Under the pieces are notes generated by a model. It was not told the DNA's origin and made no database searches. It worked only from the letters and a program-made list of their open reading frames with translations. Below, piece by piece: positions 42,105 to 53,575 of a stretch of 64,000 nucleotides of DNA. The translations under genes were made by a program, and so were the position numbers. Position 1 is the stretch's first letter. Every line of letters begins with the position of its first letter. The stretch is from Haematococcus lacustris (taxonomy: Eukaryota; Chlorophyta; Chlorophyceae; Chlamydomonadales; Haematococcaceae), in NCBI GenBank assembly GCA_030144725.1, contig JASKMD010000003.1, positions 5,607,587 through 5,671,586 of the forward strand, written 5' to 3'.

Positions 42105-42166
42105 CTGAGGGAGCGGAGGGGAGGGCAGGAGGGGGCAGAGGGGAGGGTTGGGGCAGGAGGAGTGGA
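42105..42166 (+). mobile_element. LINE C-terminal fragment abutting the ClpB gene
   Basis: The sequence GAGGGAGCGGAGGGGAGGG onward is the complement of LINE sequence at about 12720-12785. It begins about 26 bp upstream (in ClpB sense) of the first visible ClpB exon and runs into the gap, so a LINE lies in the preceding intron or has replaced the N-terminal exons. Confidence 0.7.
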
Positions 42167-42666
42167 NNNNNNNNNNNNNNNNNNNNNNNNNNNNNNNNNN
42201 NNNNNNNNNNNNNNNNNNNNNNNNNNNNNNNNNNNNNNNNNNNNNNNNNNNNNNNNNNNNNNNNNNNNNNNNNNNNNNNNNNNNNNNNNNNNNNNNNNNN
42301 NNNNNNNNNNNNNNNNNNNNNNNNNNNNNNNNNNNNNNNNNNNNNNNNNNNNNNNNNNNNNNNNNNNNNNNNNNNNNNNNNNNNNNNNNNNNNNNNNNNN
42401 NNNNNNNNNNNNNNNNNNNNNNNNNNNNNNNNNNNNNNNNNNNNNNNNNNNNNNNNNNNNNNNNNNNNNNNNNNNNNNNNNNNNNNNNNNNNNNNNNNNN
42501 NNNNNNNNNNNNNNNNNNNNNNNNNNNNNNNNNNNNNNNNNNNNNNNNNNNNNNNNNNNNNNNNNNNNNNNNNNNNNNNNNNNNNNNNNNNNNNNNNNNN
42601 NNNNNNNNNNNNNNNNNNNNNNNNNNNNNNNNNNNNNNNNNNNNNNNNNNNNNNNNNNNNNNNNNN
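42167..42666. other. Assembly gap (500 N)
   Basis: Exactly 500 N of unknown true size, with LINE sequence on both sides, the usual reason for such a break. Confidence 0.95.
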
Positions 42667-42707
42667 GGTGGTACATCTCGGAGGAGCTGGTGCAGTGGCA
42701 GATGGAC
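42667..42707 (+). mobile_element. LINE endonuclease fragment
   Basis: GGTGGTACATCTCGGAGGAG through CAGATGGAC matches the RWYISEELVQWQMD part of the LINE endonuclease (compare 54019-54060). Homology ends at 42707. Confidence 0.85.
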
Positions 42708-43615
42708 GATGAGGATGCCTCCGGCCCCTGGCGTCGGTCTCGAGCGTTCACTCGGAACTGCTTCGGCCTCGGTCGTTTACAAACCCGGAAAAGGTTCGGT
42801 GTTGCAGTTAACTTGTATAACTTCAATTTACAGAGGCGATAAATCGATTCTGAGCTCGGCGGAGCCGAACCTATCATTGTCTTCAGTGTAACATTTGAGG
42901 CAATTCTTTGTTCGTGTGCGGGTTGGATGTTCATATTGCTCTGGTTATGGACGTAGCGTCGTTGGCTTCCTTTGGCAGCTGGGAGGACGATGATGGCAAC
43001 GATTGTGGAAACGACCCAGACATTGGCATCTTCGACCTTCGGATGTTCCGTGATGGTGCGTTTTATCCCGCTCACTACGCTACTTCACTGGATTCCATTT
43101 TGTCAAAACACTAGGGCAGTGGGCCCGTCCCACATCGGACGGGCAGCAAGCAACATATGTATGTGCGGCCTCCGGCCGCACCACATTTCTTTAACCAGCC
43201 TGATAGACAGCCGGTCAAGCAAGCCCGCATGCAGCCAAACAAAACTATGCACGTTCCTGGGTTGGCAACGTCAGGTCATGTGTACAAAAAGAAATAAAGA
43301 CTGTGCCCTCGCCATCAAGCGTGCAAGCAGGGTGGAGAGGAGCCTCACGGCATGCCCTTGCTATCCTGCCACCAGGGAAGGTCATGTGTCAGGTCAATTG
43401 GAATCTACTTAGGTCATGCTCATGTTGACAGTGTGGCCCGTGATTACCTGACGTGCGTGATTGCTATGCCTTACTGAACACTGGCCGCAGCCACCTCCAA
43501 GGACACGTGACATTGCTCAAGTGGAATGTCTTTTCACCGTGTTGCTGTTTGTTACATAGTGGGGGATTGCTGTTGAATCCTTCAACCCTCATGTAGAGCC
43601 AGTCATGTCCCCGTT
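42708..43615. other. Unassigned stretch
   Basis: A 68-codon frame at 42908-43114 with an acidic DDDGNDCGNDPD stretch is protein-like but unrecognised. 42720-42790 vaguely recalls the MITE A core (TCGGTCTCGAG). No other signal. Confidence 0.35.
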
Positions 43616-43629
43616 GTCGTGCTTGCCGG

Positions 43630-44975
43630 TCCTCAGCTGGCTGCCCCTGCTGCTGCTGCACCTGCTGCTGCTGCCCCTGCTGCTGCTGCCCCTGCTGCTG
43701 CCCCTGCTACTGCTGCCCCTGCTACTGCTGCCCCTGCTACTGCTGCCCCTGCTGTTGCTGCCCTTGCTGCTGCCCCTGCTGCTGCCGCCGCCGCCGCTGC
43801 CGCTGATGCCGCTGCCGCTGCTGATGCCGCTGCTGCCCTTGCTGCTGCTGCTGCCGCTGCTGCTGCTACTGCTGCTGCCCCTGCTGCTGCTGCCCCTGCT
43901 GCTGCTGCCCCTGCTTCTGCTGCCCCTGCTGCTGCTGATGATGATGCCGCTGCTGCTGCCCCTGCTGCTGCCGCCGCCGCCGCTGCCGCTGATGCCGCTG
44001 CCGCTGCTGCCACTGCTGCCCCTGCTACTGCTGCCCTTGCTGCCCCTGCAGCTGCTGCCCTTGCTGTTGCTGCTGCTGCTGCCCCTGCTGCTGCCGCTGC
44101 TGCCCCTGCTACCCCTGCCCCTGCTGCTGGTGCCCCTGCTTCGGCTGCCCCTGCTACTGCTGCTGCTGCTGCCGCTGCTGCTGCCCCTGCTGCTGCTGCT
44201 GCTGCCCCTGCTGCTGCTACTGCTGCCCCTGCTGCTGCTGCCCTTGCTGCTGCTGCCCTTGCTGCTTCTGCCCTTGCTGCTGCTGCTGCCGCTGCTGCTG
44301 CCCCTGCTGCTGCTGCTGCCGCCGCCGCCGCTGCCGCTGATGGCGCTGCTGCCCTTGCTGCTGCTGCTGCTGTTGCTGTTCCCCCTGCTGCTGCCGCCGC
44401 CGCCGCTGCCGCTGATGCCGCTGCTGCCCTTGCTGCTGCTGCTGCCGCTGCTACTGCCCCTGCTGCTGCCGCTGCTGCCGCTGCTGCCACTGCTGCCCCT
44501 GCTGATGATGATGATGATGCCCCCGCTGCTGCTGCCACTGCTGCCGCTGTTGCTGCCCCTGCTGCTGCCGCTGCTGCCCCTGCTACCCCTGCCCCTGCTG
44601 CTGGTGCCCCTGCTGCGGCTGCCCCTGCTGCTGCTGCTGCGGCGGCGGCTGCCCTTGCTGCTGCTGCTGCCCCTGCTGCCCCTGCCCCTGCTGCTGCTGC
44701 CCCTGCTGCTGCCCCTGCTACTGCTGCCCCCTGCAGCTGCTGCCCTTGCTGCTGCTGCTGCCCCTGCAGCTGCTGCCCTTGCTGCTGCTGCTGCCCCTGC
44801 AGCTGCTGCCCCTGCTGCTGCTGCCCCTGCTGCTCCTGCCCCTGCTGCTCCTGCCCCTGCTGCTGCTGCCCCTGCTGCTGCTGCCCCTGCTGCTGCTGCC
44901 CCTGCTGCTGCCCCTGCTACTGCTGCCCCTGCAGCTGCTGCCCCTGCTGCTGCTGCCCTGCTGCTAGCCTGGCTG
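43630..44975. repeat. 1.35-kb CTG/CCC/CCG trinucleotide-type array
   Basis: Continuous degenerate triplets, mostly CTG with CCC, CCG, CTA and GAT, with duplicated blocks (for example CCGCCGCCGCCGCTGCCGCTGA recurs near 43790, 43975, 44325 and 44395). It is open in nearly all frames (poly-Leu/Pro, poly-Ala, Ser/Gly/Arg), so those frames are not evidence of a protein. Confidence 0.9.
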
Positions 44976-45644
44976 CTTTTCGGGGCTAGACACCTGCCAT
45001 CAGGTGCATTGGGGACGTGAGGCTCCCTCGCGTTTAAGCAGAGACTGAACATGTTTTACTGCATAGGCAGTGCGCAAGGTTAACTTGCACGCCACGCACG
45101 CCACGCCCAAGCGCCGCATCCGTGAGTTGCAGCCCAGTCCTAGCCCTGGACTGCGGCTGTAAGTTAAAATGATGGACCAACCTGCGACATCTACATCTAC
45201 ATCTACATATAAAATATAGGGCTGTAGGGCTATAGGCCTATGCGGGCTGGCAGCCAGTGCAAGCGAAGGGAACAGCTGGAGAGCAGCCGCAAACGCCAGG
45301 CCGGGGCTGTACTCCGCAGGGGTTGAGGGTCTGGGTTTGACTGGGCTGTCGGTTGACGGGCCGGCCAGACCATTCAAAACGAAACATCGCGAGTAGACGC
45401 GCTGGCCTCTACATTACCAGACCCACTACTCATCTCGATTTTTAAGGCCTCCAATTTTCAGAACGACTTACGATCTTACCGTAGAGTGACTCGCGCTCGA
45501 TGTCCTCGATGTACTATGCGGTGAAAAAGTTTTGCGAGGTCGCACGCAGAACCGCAGGCCGTTCCGAGCACATTTTTCATCTTGCCCCCTTATTATTTTT
45601 ATATGTAGATTTGCCGCCCGCAACCTTCTCGCAGGGGTGCAGGT
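44976..45644. other. Unassigned stretch
   Basis: No recognised gene. A (ACATCT)n run lies at about 45186-45210. It may contain the promoter of the gene starting near 45645-45811. Confidence 0.4.
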
Positions 45645-48454
45645 AACCCAGCCTGCGCATTTGTGGAGGCCTAATCAGCTGCAGCAAGGTCATGTGCCTC
45701 CTCTACTCCCGCCGTCATCTCCCGCCGTCATTCTTCTTGAGGAGTCGTCCGTGTCTTCGCTGACCTTTGGGCCTTCGCTACCGTTGCCTCTTTCCCCAGC
45801 GTCACTGGCAATGGCTGGGTCGCATGTCCAGCCGCAGCCGCAGCCGCAGCCGCTACCGCTGCCGCAGCCGCAGCCGCCTATTGTTCATGATGTTGCTGGT
45901 AAGCTTTGTTTTACGTGCTTGTTGTTGTTTGCCATTGTTGCAATTTGCATGTTTGCTACTAGCCCTTTGATTGTTGCCCTTGAATTGTTGCCAATGCCTG
46001 GCTGCAGGACCAAGCGGTGTTGCCTTGCTTAAGGAAGATGCCTTGGTGTATCAAAACCATCAGTCCTCAGAGCGCAATCCCAGGACCATGAAACAAGATC
46101 AATCTCAGCTAAAGAGCTTCTTTTCCTTTTTCCAAACTGCCTCTGCAAAGGGGTGCTTCATGGACCAACTGCCAGTTCCCCCGGCCATCATGGAGGTGGT
46201 TAAAGCGTTTGTTGCTGGTCCCCTCAATACTTATGAGGAGATGTGTGCTCGCATGTACAGCTGGTGCTCTCCACCATTTGTGGAAAACTTGGTGGTGATG
46301 TTCAGCCTGTTCTCCACACGTGAGTGTTTTGATGAGTCACTTGTCTTGGCTATGTTATCAGGCTTGGCAAAGTGTTCTAGTGTATGTCATGTTTATTGTG
46401 ATGCATTATTCTGCTACTTGTTGGTTTGTTGTACGTATATAAGTCTTGTATTTGTTGCAATGTTGCATGTTGTATTGTGCGAATGCGCGCAACTCCAAGG
46501 AGAAAGGGGAGGATGGGCTGGGACTGTAGTTCTCAGCTCAAGCCTTCAAGCATCGCTTCACGCGTTTGGCGCATTGTTTGAAGCTGTATCACTCTGACCT
46601 GGTGTTGGCCAAGTCACCGGGTGTGCCATCTGACTGGAAGCCTCCCCCCTTTTGCAACGAGCAAGATCATCTGTGGCGGCATGTCTAGAAGGTGACGGAT
46701 GGGGCAAGCAAACTGGCCTTCAAGATGGGAGAGGTGAGGTGTTTTTTATTGCAACTTTAGTGATGCATGCGCTCATGCAAGTGCCTCGTTTCTCATGCTT
46801 GTGTACATGCATGTGCTTGCATGTCCTTGGTAATGGGGTGTTGTATTGTGTTGATGACTCTGGCTCACCATATGTTGTGTGTGTTGTTGTAGGTCAGTGT
46901 GCTGCGTAAGCGGGCTGCGCTTATAACACCCGAGGCGATGGGCCGAGCTCAACCCTTGATGAATCCAGAGACACCGACGGGGTTGCAGAACCTTGTGCTT
47001 GTCCAGCTTGGTACTGTTCTTCAGGTGTGTTTAGCTTGGTACAATAGTTCAAGATGTGACAGGTTTCATGATGTGGTGATGAGCCTTCATTACATCAATC
47101 TCTTGCTATCCAGCATAGTTCATTTTGTTCTCATTCTTATCATGCTTGTCATGCTTTTACAGATGCGCGGCAAGGAACTCCATGCTTTGGAGCCCAAGCA
47201 CTTCACCAAGGTGGTGGTAGCTGACACTCCTCCGGGCTTCAAGTTTGTGGTGGACCCTTTTGCGTGCAAGAACCATCAGGGTGGTTTGCGTGGTGCCAAC
47301 AACCCGCCTGAGTCCAAGGAGGTGGTGCCCAACTCCAACACCATCCGCGTGGGCAACCAGCTTGCCGAAGCCAAGGTGAGGCGTGATTGCTCTTGTTGGT
47401 TGTGCCTTTGCATGTCCTCCTCAGTCATGTTGTGGCAAGTCATGTGTGGCGTATCCACCCCTTAATGTTTTTCTGTTTTTTTCAGAGCTGCCCGGTTGTG
47501 GCCCTGGACCTTCTTATCAGCAAGCTCCCTGCAGATGCTGCTGGTTTATTCATCAAGCCTAACCCTGCCTACGAGGTCAGCGGCAAGTGGTACTGCAACC
47601 AAAAAGTCGGTGAGCACAGTTTGAATAACCGTGTCTCCAGCATGTTTGATACCGAGGAGGAGTCCTTTACTTCTCATTCCATGAAGCGCACAGGGGCGAC
47701 GGGTGTTGCTGATTTCCCTGATGCCTTCCGACAGTCTATGGGTGGTTGGGCTGATCCTGGCAGCATGAAGTCGTACACCGTGCATGGCACAGCCAAGCGC
47801 GGACAGGCAACTGCAGCCATGATGGCTGCCATCACCCCCTCTGATGTTGCTGTCAACAGCAGCAACGCGCCCCATGTCAGTGCCTCTACTGTGGTGGCAG
47901 CTCATGTGGGGGGTGGTGTAGAGGTGTCTTCCACACCAGCAGCTTTGCCTTCTCCTCTGGCTCTAAGCTCTCCCTCATCACCGGCCGTGGGAACAGTGCC
48001 AGCTCCCCCACCACCTCCCAGCCCTCCCAGCCCTCCCTGCCCTCCCATGGCTCTCCCCACCTCATCACCCGCATGTGGCCTGTCTTTTACGGGTCAAGGC
48101 ATCGTGCATGGTGCATCTCCGCTCCTGTCTCATGCTGGTGCTCAGTCTGTGGTTGTGCCAAGTGCGGCTTTGCCTTGTGCCGCAAGTGGCAGCTCATCTT
48201 CGGTGTTCATGGTGCCCTATCCTCCTCAGGTCTATGGCATGCCAGGTGGCCCTCAGCCTTTTTTGGTGCAAAGTGTGGCCCAGCCGTCTATGGGGTATGT
48301 TGGCCATCATTTGGAAGCTCAAATGCAGAGCATGCAAGGCAGCTTTGCAATGATGCAGAGCATGCAAATGCAGCAAATGCATCAGCTGCAGCAAGCCTCT
48401 ATTGAGCGCATGATGAAGCGCATGAAGCGCATGGAGCGCAAGATGTCACCATAA
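45645..48454 (+). pseudogene. Crypton/DUF3504-type tyrosine recombinase-like gene, six exons, one in-frame stop
   Basis: Exons: about 45645-45898 (ATG at 45811 possible), 46008-46319, 46537-46733, 46893-47024, 47163-47375 and 47486-48454, with GT-AG junctions and matching phases. The C-terminal half has the layout of Crypton-derived recombinase domains: box I Arg in MRGKELHAL (47163-47189), a CPVVALDLLISKLP helix, GEHSLNNRVSSM, a box II HSMKRTGAT (about 47678-47704) and a GGWADPGSMKSY block (about 47740-47775) with the candidate nucleophilic Tyr. Such enzymes cut and rejoin DNA through a covalent Tyr-phosphate. A TAG at 46686-46688 interrupts exon 3 with clear coding on both sides, so the copy may be dead, or the base may be an error. 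Residues after box II are Ser/Pro-rich, and the extreme C terminus is Met/Gln/Lys-rich (MMKRMKRMERKM). It could be a transposon or a domesticated host gene; no terminal repeats were found. Confidence 0.7.
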
Positions 48455-48529
48455 TAGTCATGGTGAGGGTGGCAGGATGATGCGTGAGGGCTTGAACTGA
48501 TGGAAGGTTATGATTGACGTTTGCGTGTA

Positions 48530-48655
48530 GTTGGCGCTTGGGCATAATTGGCGGTTGCTTATAATTGACGGTTAGCTATAATTGACGGTTGGCTATAATT
48601 GACGGTTGGCTATAATTGACGGTTGGCTATAATTGACGGTTAGGACATAATTGGC
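48530..48655 (+). repeat. 17-bp tandem repeat GGCTATAATTGACGGTT
   Basis: About seven units, the inner ones near-perfect, 75 bp after the recombinase stop codon. Confidence 0.85.
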
Positions 48656-48954
48656 TGTCGGTTGCCCATGTTACAGCCTTTTAAAATGCGGGCAGAAACC
48701 GTTTAGATCCGGGTAAATTGAAGTTATAACGCCATTCAGGGGGTGCTGCCAGTGCCCACCGACCACCGGCCCGTGTCAGTGGCAGTGTGCCCCCCCGACC
48801 TGCCTCTCACCGTCCCCGCTCCCTGGCAGCTGCACCCCGCCCACCTCGACAACCCTGACCTGCTGGACTGCCTCAAGGACTTCCTCCTGGCGGATGAACA
48901 TCACCACGAGGCTGCGAGTCAGCTGGGGCTGCCTAGGGATGGGCACAGGGCCAG

Positions 48955-49716
48955 ACCGCTGCCCCCTTTGCGGGGAGGCCGACAGTGCCACACACCTGCT
49001 CTCGGGCTGCAGCGAGACCCTGCCACTCGTGCAAGAAAGGCACAACGGAGCTGGCCGCCTCATCGCCAAAGCCATCAGCAAAGGAACCCTGGGCGGATGC
49101 ATCCGATTTGCAGACACCGGCAGCTGGGAGAAGGGCGCTAGAGAAAACCTTGACCTCCCTAACGACACACTACACACCACGCTACGGGCACTCGGCATGA
49201 AACCAACAGCGACCAAAAACACCACCAGACCGGACATAATCATGGTGACGCCTCAAAAGAAGACGGGCAAACGCGGTAAAGCCACTAAACGGATCACCAT
49301 CATAGAAATCAAATACTGTGCGGACTCGAGGTGGATGGAGCAACTTGACAAGGCCCTGAACCAACACACAAAACTGGCACACACCATGCGCAAGATAGGC
49401 CACATGGTTGAGATCAGACCAATCCTACTGGGGATAGGCGGTATTACCTACGAAACACACACACGTCAACACCTCATCGCCCTGGGGATCACTCAAACCA
49501 ATGCCACCAAGCTACTACACAAGCTCACGAGACATGCGGTAGAAGCAGCCCACACCATTGCCAAGACAAGTTACAGACTAAGAGCTATTAGAAAGGGGGG
49601 GGGGTAGGGGGTCGGTCACTTCTCGAGCTTGATGGTGGGAGCAGGCCGCGCCCCAGGCGGTTGCTCCTCCCTTAATGCACGCCGGTGACTACCGGCGTAG
49701 TCTTCTTCTTCTTCTT
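48955..49716 (+). mobile_element. RLE-type non-LTR element, 5'-truncated, 762 bp, with 11-bp target duplication
   Basis: The direct repeat CACAGGGCCAG flanks it (48944-48954 and 49717-49727) and the LINE resumes unchanged, so this is a clean insertion. The coding part (to about 49607) begins at a knuckle C-x2-C-x7-H-x4-C (CPLCGEADSATHLLSGC). It continues to PDIIM (about 49230-49245) and IEIKYC (about 49302-49320), the PD-(D/E)xK signature of the RLE domain. The 3' end has a perfect hairpin (CGCCGGT 680-686 with ACCGGCG 691-697, offsets from 49000), then TAGT and (CTT)n. Severe 5' truncation is typical of target-primed insertion. Confidence 0.88.
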
Positions 49717-49727
49717 CACAGGGCCAG

Positions 49728-51600
49728 GTGGGCCCGCATCAAGCAGGGCATGGCCATGCGTGCCCAACACATCCTGCGGGCCCAGCGCCGCGCGCAGCGT
49801 GACCTGCAGCAGCGCAGGGAGAAGGCGGCTGCAGTGGCCAAGGCTCACCTCGTGCGGCAGTTGGTGCGGGTGGAGCGAGAGGGGGAGGCTGAGGTGCAGG
49901 CGGCGCAGCACCTGGGAGAGGCCGCAGCCCCGGCGGGTGTGGGGGCGAGGGAGCAGGGGGCCCAACAGTCCCTGCTGGCCAGCGCAGTCCTCGACCAGTA
50001 CTACGGCGACCGCTCCTCCTTCTACTTCTACCATCGCGACCAGCCCGCGCACACCCCCACCCTCATCTCCTCTCTCCAGCTCCCCGGCCAGCCAGGTCAG
50101 CCAGCAGACCTTACCACGCCGGCCGGGGTGAAGGCAGCGTGCAGGGCATTCCAGAAGCACTACTCAGCCGCCGAGCCAACCGGAGTCTACGCAGGCAAGC
50201 CGGTGGACACAGCTGCGCGCGCCACGCTGCTCGACAGCCTCACCTCCCACCTCACCCCCACCCAGGCCAGGGCTGCCGAGGGCCCCGATGGCAGCCCTGT
50301 GCTGTCAGAGGAGGAGCTAGGCCGGGCTCTGCAGGGCTGCGCGCACAGCAAGGCCCCGGGGCTAGATGGGCTGCCCATGGAGGTCTATGAACGGCTGTGG
50401 GTGGAGCTGGGGCGGCCGCTGCGGGCCATGTTGCAAGAGGCCCTGGCAGACACCACTGACCCTGCCCCGCTGGCTGAGTTCTTGACCGGCATCATCACCC
50501 TCATGCCCAAGGCTGGCAAGCCGAGGGACCAGGTGGCCGGCTACCGCCCCATCACGCTCCTCAACTGCGACGTGCGCCTGGTGGCCAGGGCAGTGGAGGA
50601 CCGGCTGCAGCTGCCCTTGGACCTGTTGGTGTCCCCCTCCCAATCGGCCAGCAACCTGGGCAGGGACATCAGCGACAGCGTGCAGTTCCACCTGGGACTG
50701 CTGGAGTACCTGCAGCAGCGGGGCAGCCCAACCTGGCTGTTGTTGCTGGACCTTGCGGGGGCCTATGACAACGTGTCCTGGGGCTTGCTCCAGGACACGA
50801 TGAAGGCCATGGGGTGCCGCCGGGAGGGGCATGTGCGCTGGGCTCAGCTGCTGCCCCGGGGGGCCATGAGCCAGGTGCTGGTCAACGGCTACCTCACCGA
50901 CAGCTTCCCCCTTGCGTCGGGGCTGCTGCAGGGCAGCGGGGCCTCCCCGCTCTACTGCTCTACTGGTGCATCGTGCTCCAGTCGCTGGTCAGCTACCTCA
51001 GCTCGCTCCAGCTGGCAGGCCGCATCAGCACCCCCACCATCCCCTCTTGCCCTCTGGCCATGCACAGGGCCGCCCTGACCCCCGCGCTCCCCTATAAGGA
51101 GTATGCACACGACCTCACCATCGTGGTGCTCGATCGAGTCAGAGACGGGAAGGTGGTAGTGGAGGCCCTGGGCCTGTTCCGCGCCGCTGGAGGCCCTGCG
51201 CTGAGTGTGAGCAAGAGCCCAGCCCTGCCGTGCGCCCAGCCAGAGCCTGGGCCGGGTAACCAGGAGGGCTCGGGCCCCGAGGGGGCGGGGAGGGGAGGAA
51301 GGGGGGGGGAAGGGGGGAAGGGGGCGGCCAGGGGCAAGTGGGCGAGCAGGGGCTGGGGGGTGGGCTGGGGGAAGGTGGCGGGCAAGGACAGCAGCAGGGC
51401 GGGCGGGAGCAGGGTGGGGAGCAGGAGCCGGAGGTGTTCATCCCAGCTGTCCGAGCGGGGGTGCAAGTGCGCCACCTGGATGTCCCTCTTGGGGCGGCCT
51501 CCTACGCTGCCACCAGCGAGGCCGCCTTCGGTGGGGTTGCGGCGGCCATGATGGCAGCCTCCCTCCCTTGACGGCCCCAAGGCCTCAACCTCCTGGGGCG
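49728..51600 (+). pseudogene. LINE linker and RT, unit 0 (catalytic YADD changed to YAHD)
   Basis: The long frame 49675-51078 covers the Arg/Gln/Glu-rich linker, KAPGLDGLPMEVYE, AGYRPITLLN, LLLLDLAGAYDNVSW and ASGLLQGSGASPLY. A tandem duplication of CTCTACTG (about 50952-50967) then shifts the frame. In the next frame the catalytic motif reads YAHDLT (about 51103-51120), where the other units have YADDLT, so one catalytic aspartate is lost. The coding homology ends at 51601. Confidence 0.88.
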
Positions 51601-52049
51601 GTTGTTTTTCTTGTTTAGAGAGGAGCATTACAAGAGAGTGAGAATGACTAAAGAAAAGAAGAAAAGAAAGACTACAACAAACATGGTACCCACATACACG
51701 AACCCCAAGCACCCACCCGAACACAGCGGTCCACCCACCCCAAGCAAAGGTCCACACACCCCAAGCAAAGGTCCACACCCCACAAGCAACCCCCTCCCAA
51801 GGACAACGTCAAGACACTCCCCCACACCACCGCCCTCCCCCCTAGCTCTGCACACCTCCCCAAACCCTCCCCACAGAACTACCCACACAAGCCTAAGCCC
51901 CGCCCCTCGACCTGAAGCCTAGAACCCTACCCCCAACGCTCAAACCAAGACCACCTAAGCCCCCGATCCCCTGACACCCAGACACCCCCCCGAAGTTGAG
52001 CCCACCCCACCCACGGAACGCCCTAAGCCCCCACCAGCAACCCTGCAGC

Positions 52050-53550
52050 TCAGGCTGGCTCGACGGGGAAGGGGACGGGCCACTGCAAGGAGAGGCGAAC
52101 CACAAGCTCTCCCGCCCCCTGCGCCCTGCCCTCCCCCTGCCTAGGACTCCCTGCTGCCCTCTCCTCCTCCACTCCTCCTGCCCCAACCCTCCTCTCTGTC
52201 CCCTCCTGCCCTCCCCACAGCTGGTCGAAGTGGGCAGCGTCCAGCTCCTCGTCCTTTCCCTTGAACCAGGTGGATGGCACAGCGCCGCAGAGGCCCACGC
52301 GGATGTTATTCCCCGCCCGATGCCAGTCACGCTTGACGGCCGTGGTGAGGGTGGAGATGACCTCCTCCACGACCCGCCTCGCCACCTGCTGTGGCTGCAG
52401 GGCTGTAGCGGCTCCTGAGCTGCGGAGGCGCCACACTGCGCCCAGGTAGGCCACGCGCAGCCGCAGCCACAGCAGGCTGTCAGGGGGCTGGAAGGGGGAG
52501 TCCTCGCCGCGGGTGGCGCGCCCACTGAGGAGCAGCATGGCGTCGCCCGAGGGGGGGCGGGTGCCTGTGAGGCGGCCGTACACGTCCAGCACCCACTCCC
52601 AGGCTGGGACCACGGCGGGGCAGGTCAGGAAGGCGTGGGTGAGAGTCTCCAAGTGCCCCGGCTGGCAGAAGCGGCAGGCTGATGAGCCCGGGGCAGCCGT
52701 ACCCTTGAGGATGTGGCCCCACAAGGCCCCCACCATGAGGCTGGCGTGAAGCACTTGCTAGGCCACGATGACGTCCTCCCGACGAAGGGTGGGGTCTAGC
52801 AGCTCCTTCCACACCTTCGCACACGGCTGGCCCGCCAGAACACCCACAGCCAGCTGGTCCACCGTGTCGGCCCGGGGGGCGGGCTGAGCAAGTGGACGCC
52901 TGCCCCCACGCCGCTACTGGGCCTCCAGCTGCCGCTCAGCCTGCTGGGCCGCCCTCATCTGCGGCGAGGGTCGCTGGTGCGCCCTGGCGGAGGTGTCAAG
53001 CCAGCGAGGGGGTTGGCTGCTCTGCACCTCCTCGGGGAGCCGCTCCTCCGCATCCCTGCCCTGCTGTTCCCGCTCCCCCGCTGCCCCCTGATCTGCCACC
53101 TGCTGCGCGCTGGCCTCCCACTTGAGCTCCAGCTCCCTCAGGGCCCCATCAGCCACCGCTGCCACCTCCGGTTCGCCCGCTGCCCTGGGGGGGCGCACAC
53201 CCCACAGCGCAGGCCACAGGCCCCCACTGGGTGGGTAGAGGGGGTTGGCACTGACGCGCTGGAGCTGGTGGAGGCGCACCCTGGCATGCTTGACCGAGAA
53301 GTCCAGCAGGGTGGTGGTGCCCATGCCCCACACCCGAGGATCCAGCTGCAGGTGAGCCCAGGGGCCCAAGAGCCACTCCTTCTTAGGCCAAGTGCCAGGC
53401 CCCTGGTCAGCTGGGTCGGCAGCCTGCCCTCCCGCCCCGCCCCCTGCTCCCCTACGCCCTCCACCTCCTCCACGCCCTCGCCCCCTGACCCCGCCCCGCC
53501 ACCTTGCACGCCCCCCTCCCCTGCCAACCGCCCTTTTACACCCCCGGCAC
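52050..53550 (-). pseudogene. LINE C-terminal region, unit 1
   Basis: The minus-strand homologue of 7817-9370 keeps the CRFC...H...C knuckle (about 52620-52690) and the HFDQLW block. TAG codons replace the Trp of VAWRVLH (about 52759-52761) and a Gln of LEAQQRR (about 52915-52917). Units 2 and 3 carry the same stops. Confidence 0.85.
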
Positions 53551-53575
53551 CGGCAGCTCCTAGGGCTGGCTTGTT

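Larger units (their letters stand above)
48730..51601 (+). mobile_element. LINE array unit 0: truncated inverted EN-RT half, interrupted by an RLE element
   Basis: Starts abruptly at AACGCCATTC inside the endonuclease and runs through the linker and RT to the point (LNLLGR equivalent, 51601) where the next unit's 3' end begins. It equals the right half of units 1 and 2. The sequence before 48730 is unrelated. An RLE-type element sits at 48955-49716. Confidence 0.85.

Noticed and set aside
43589..45052. Poly-Leu/Pro, poly-Ala and Ser/Gly/Arg open frames of 300-490 codons
   Set aside because: All come from one degenerate CTG-type triplet array and exist in five frames at once.
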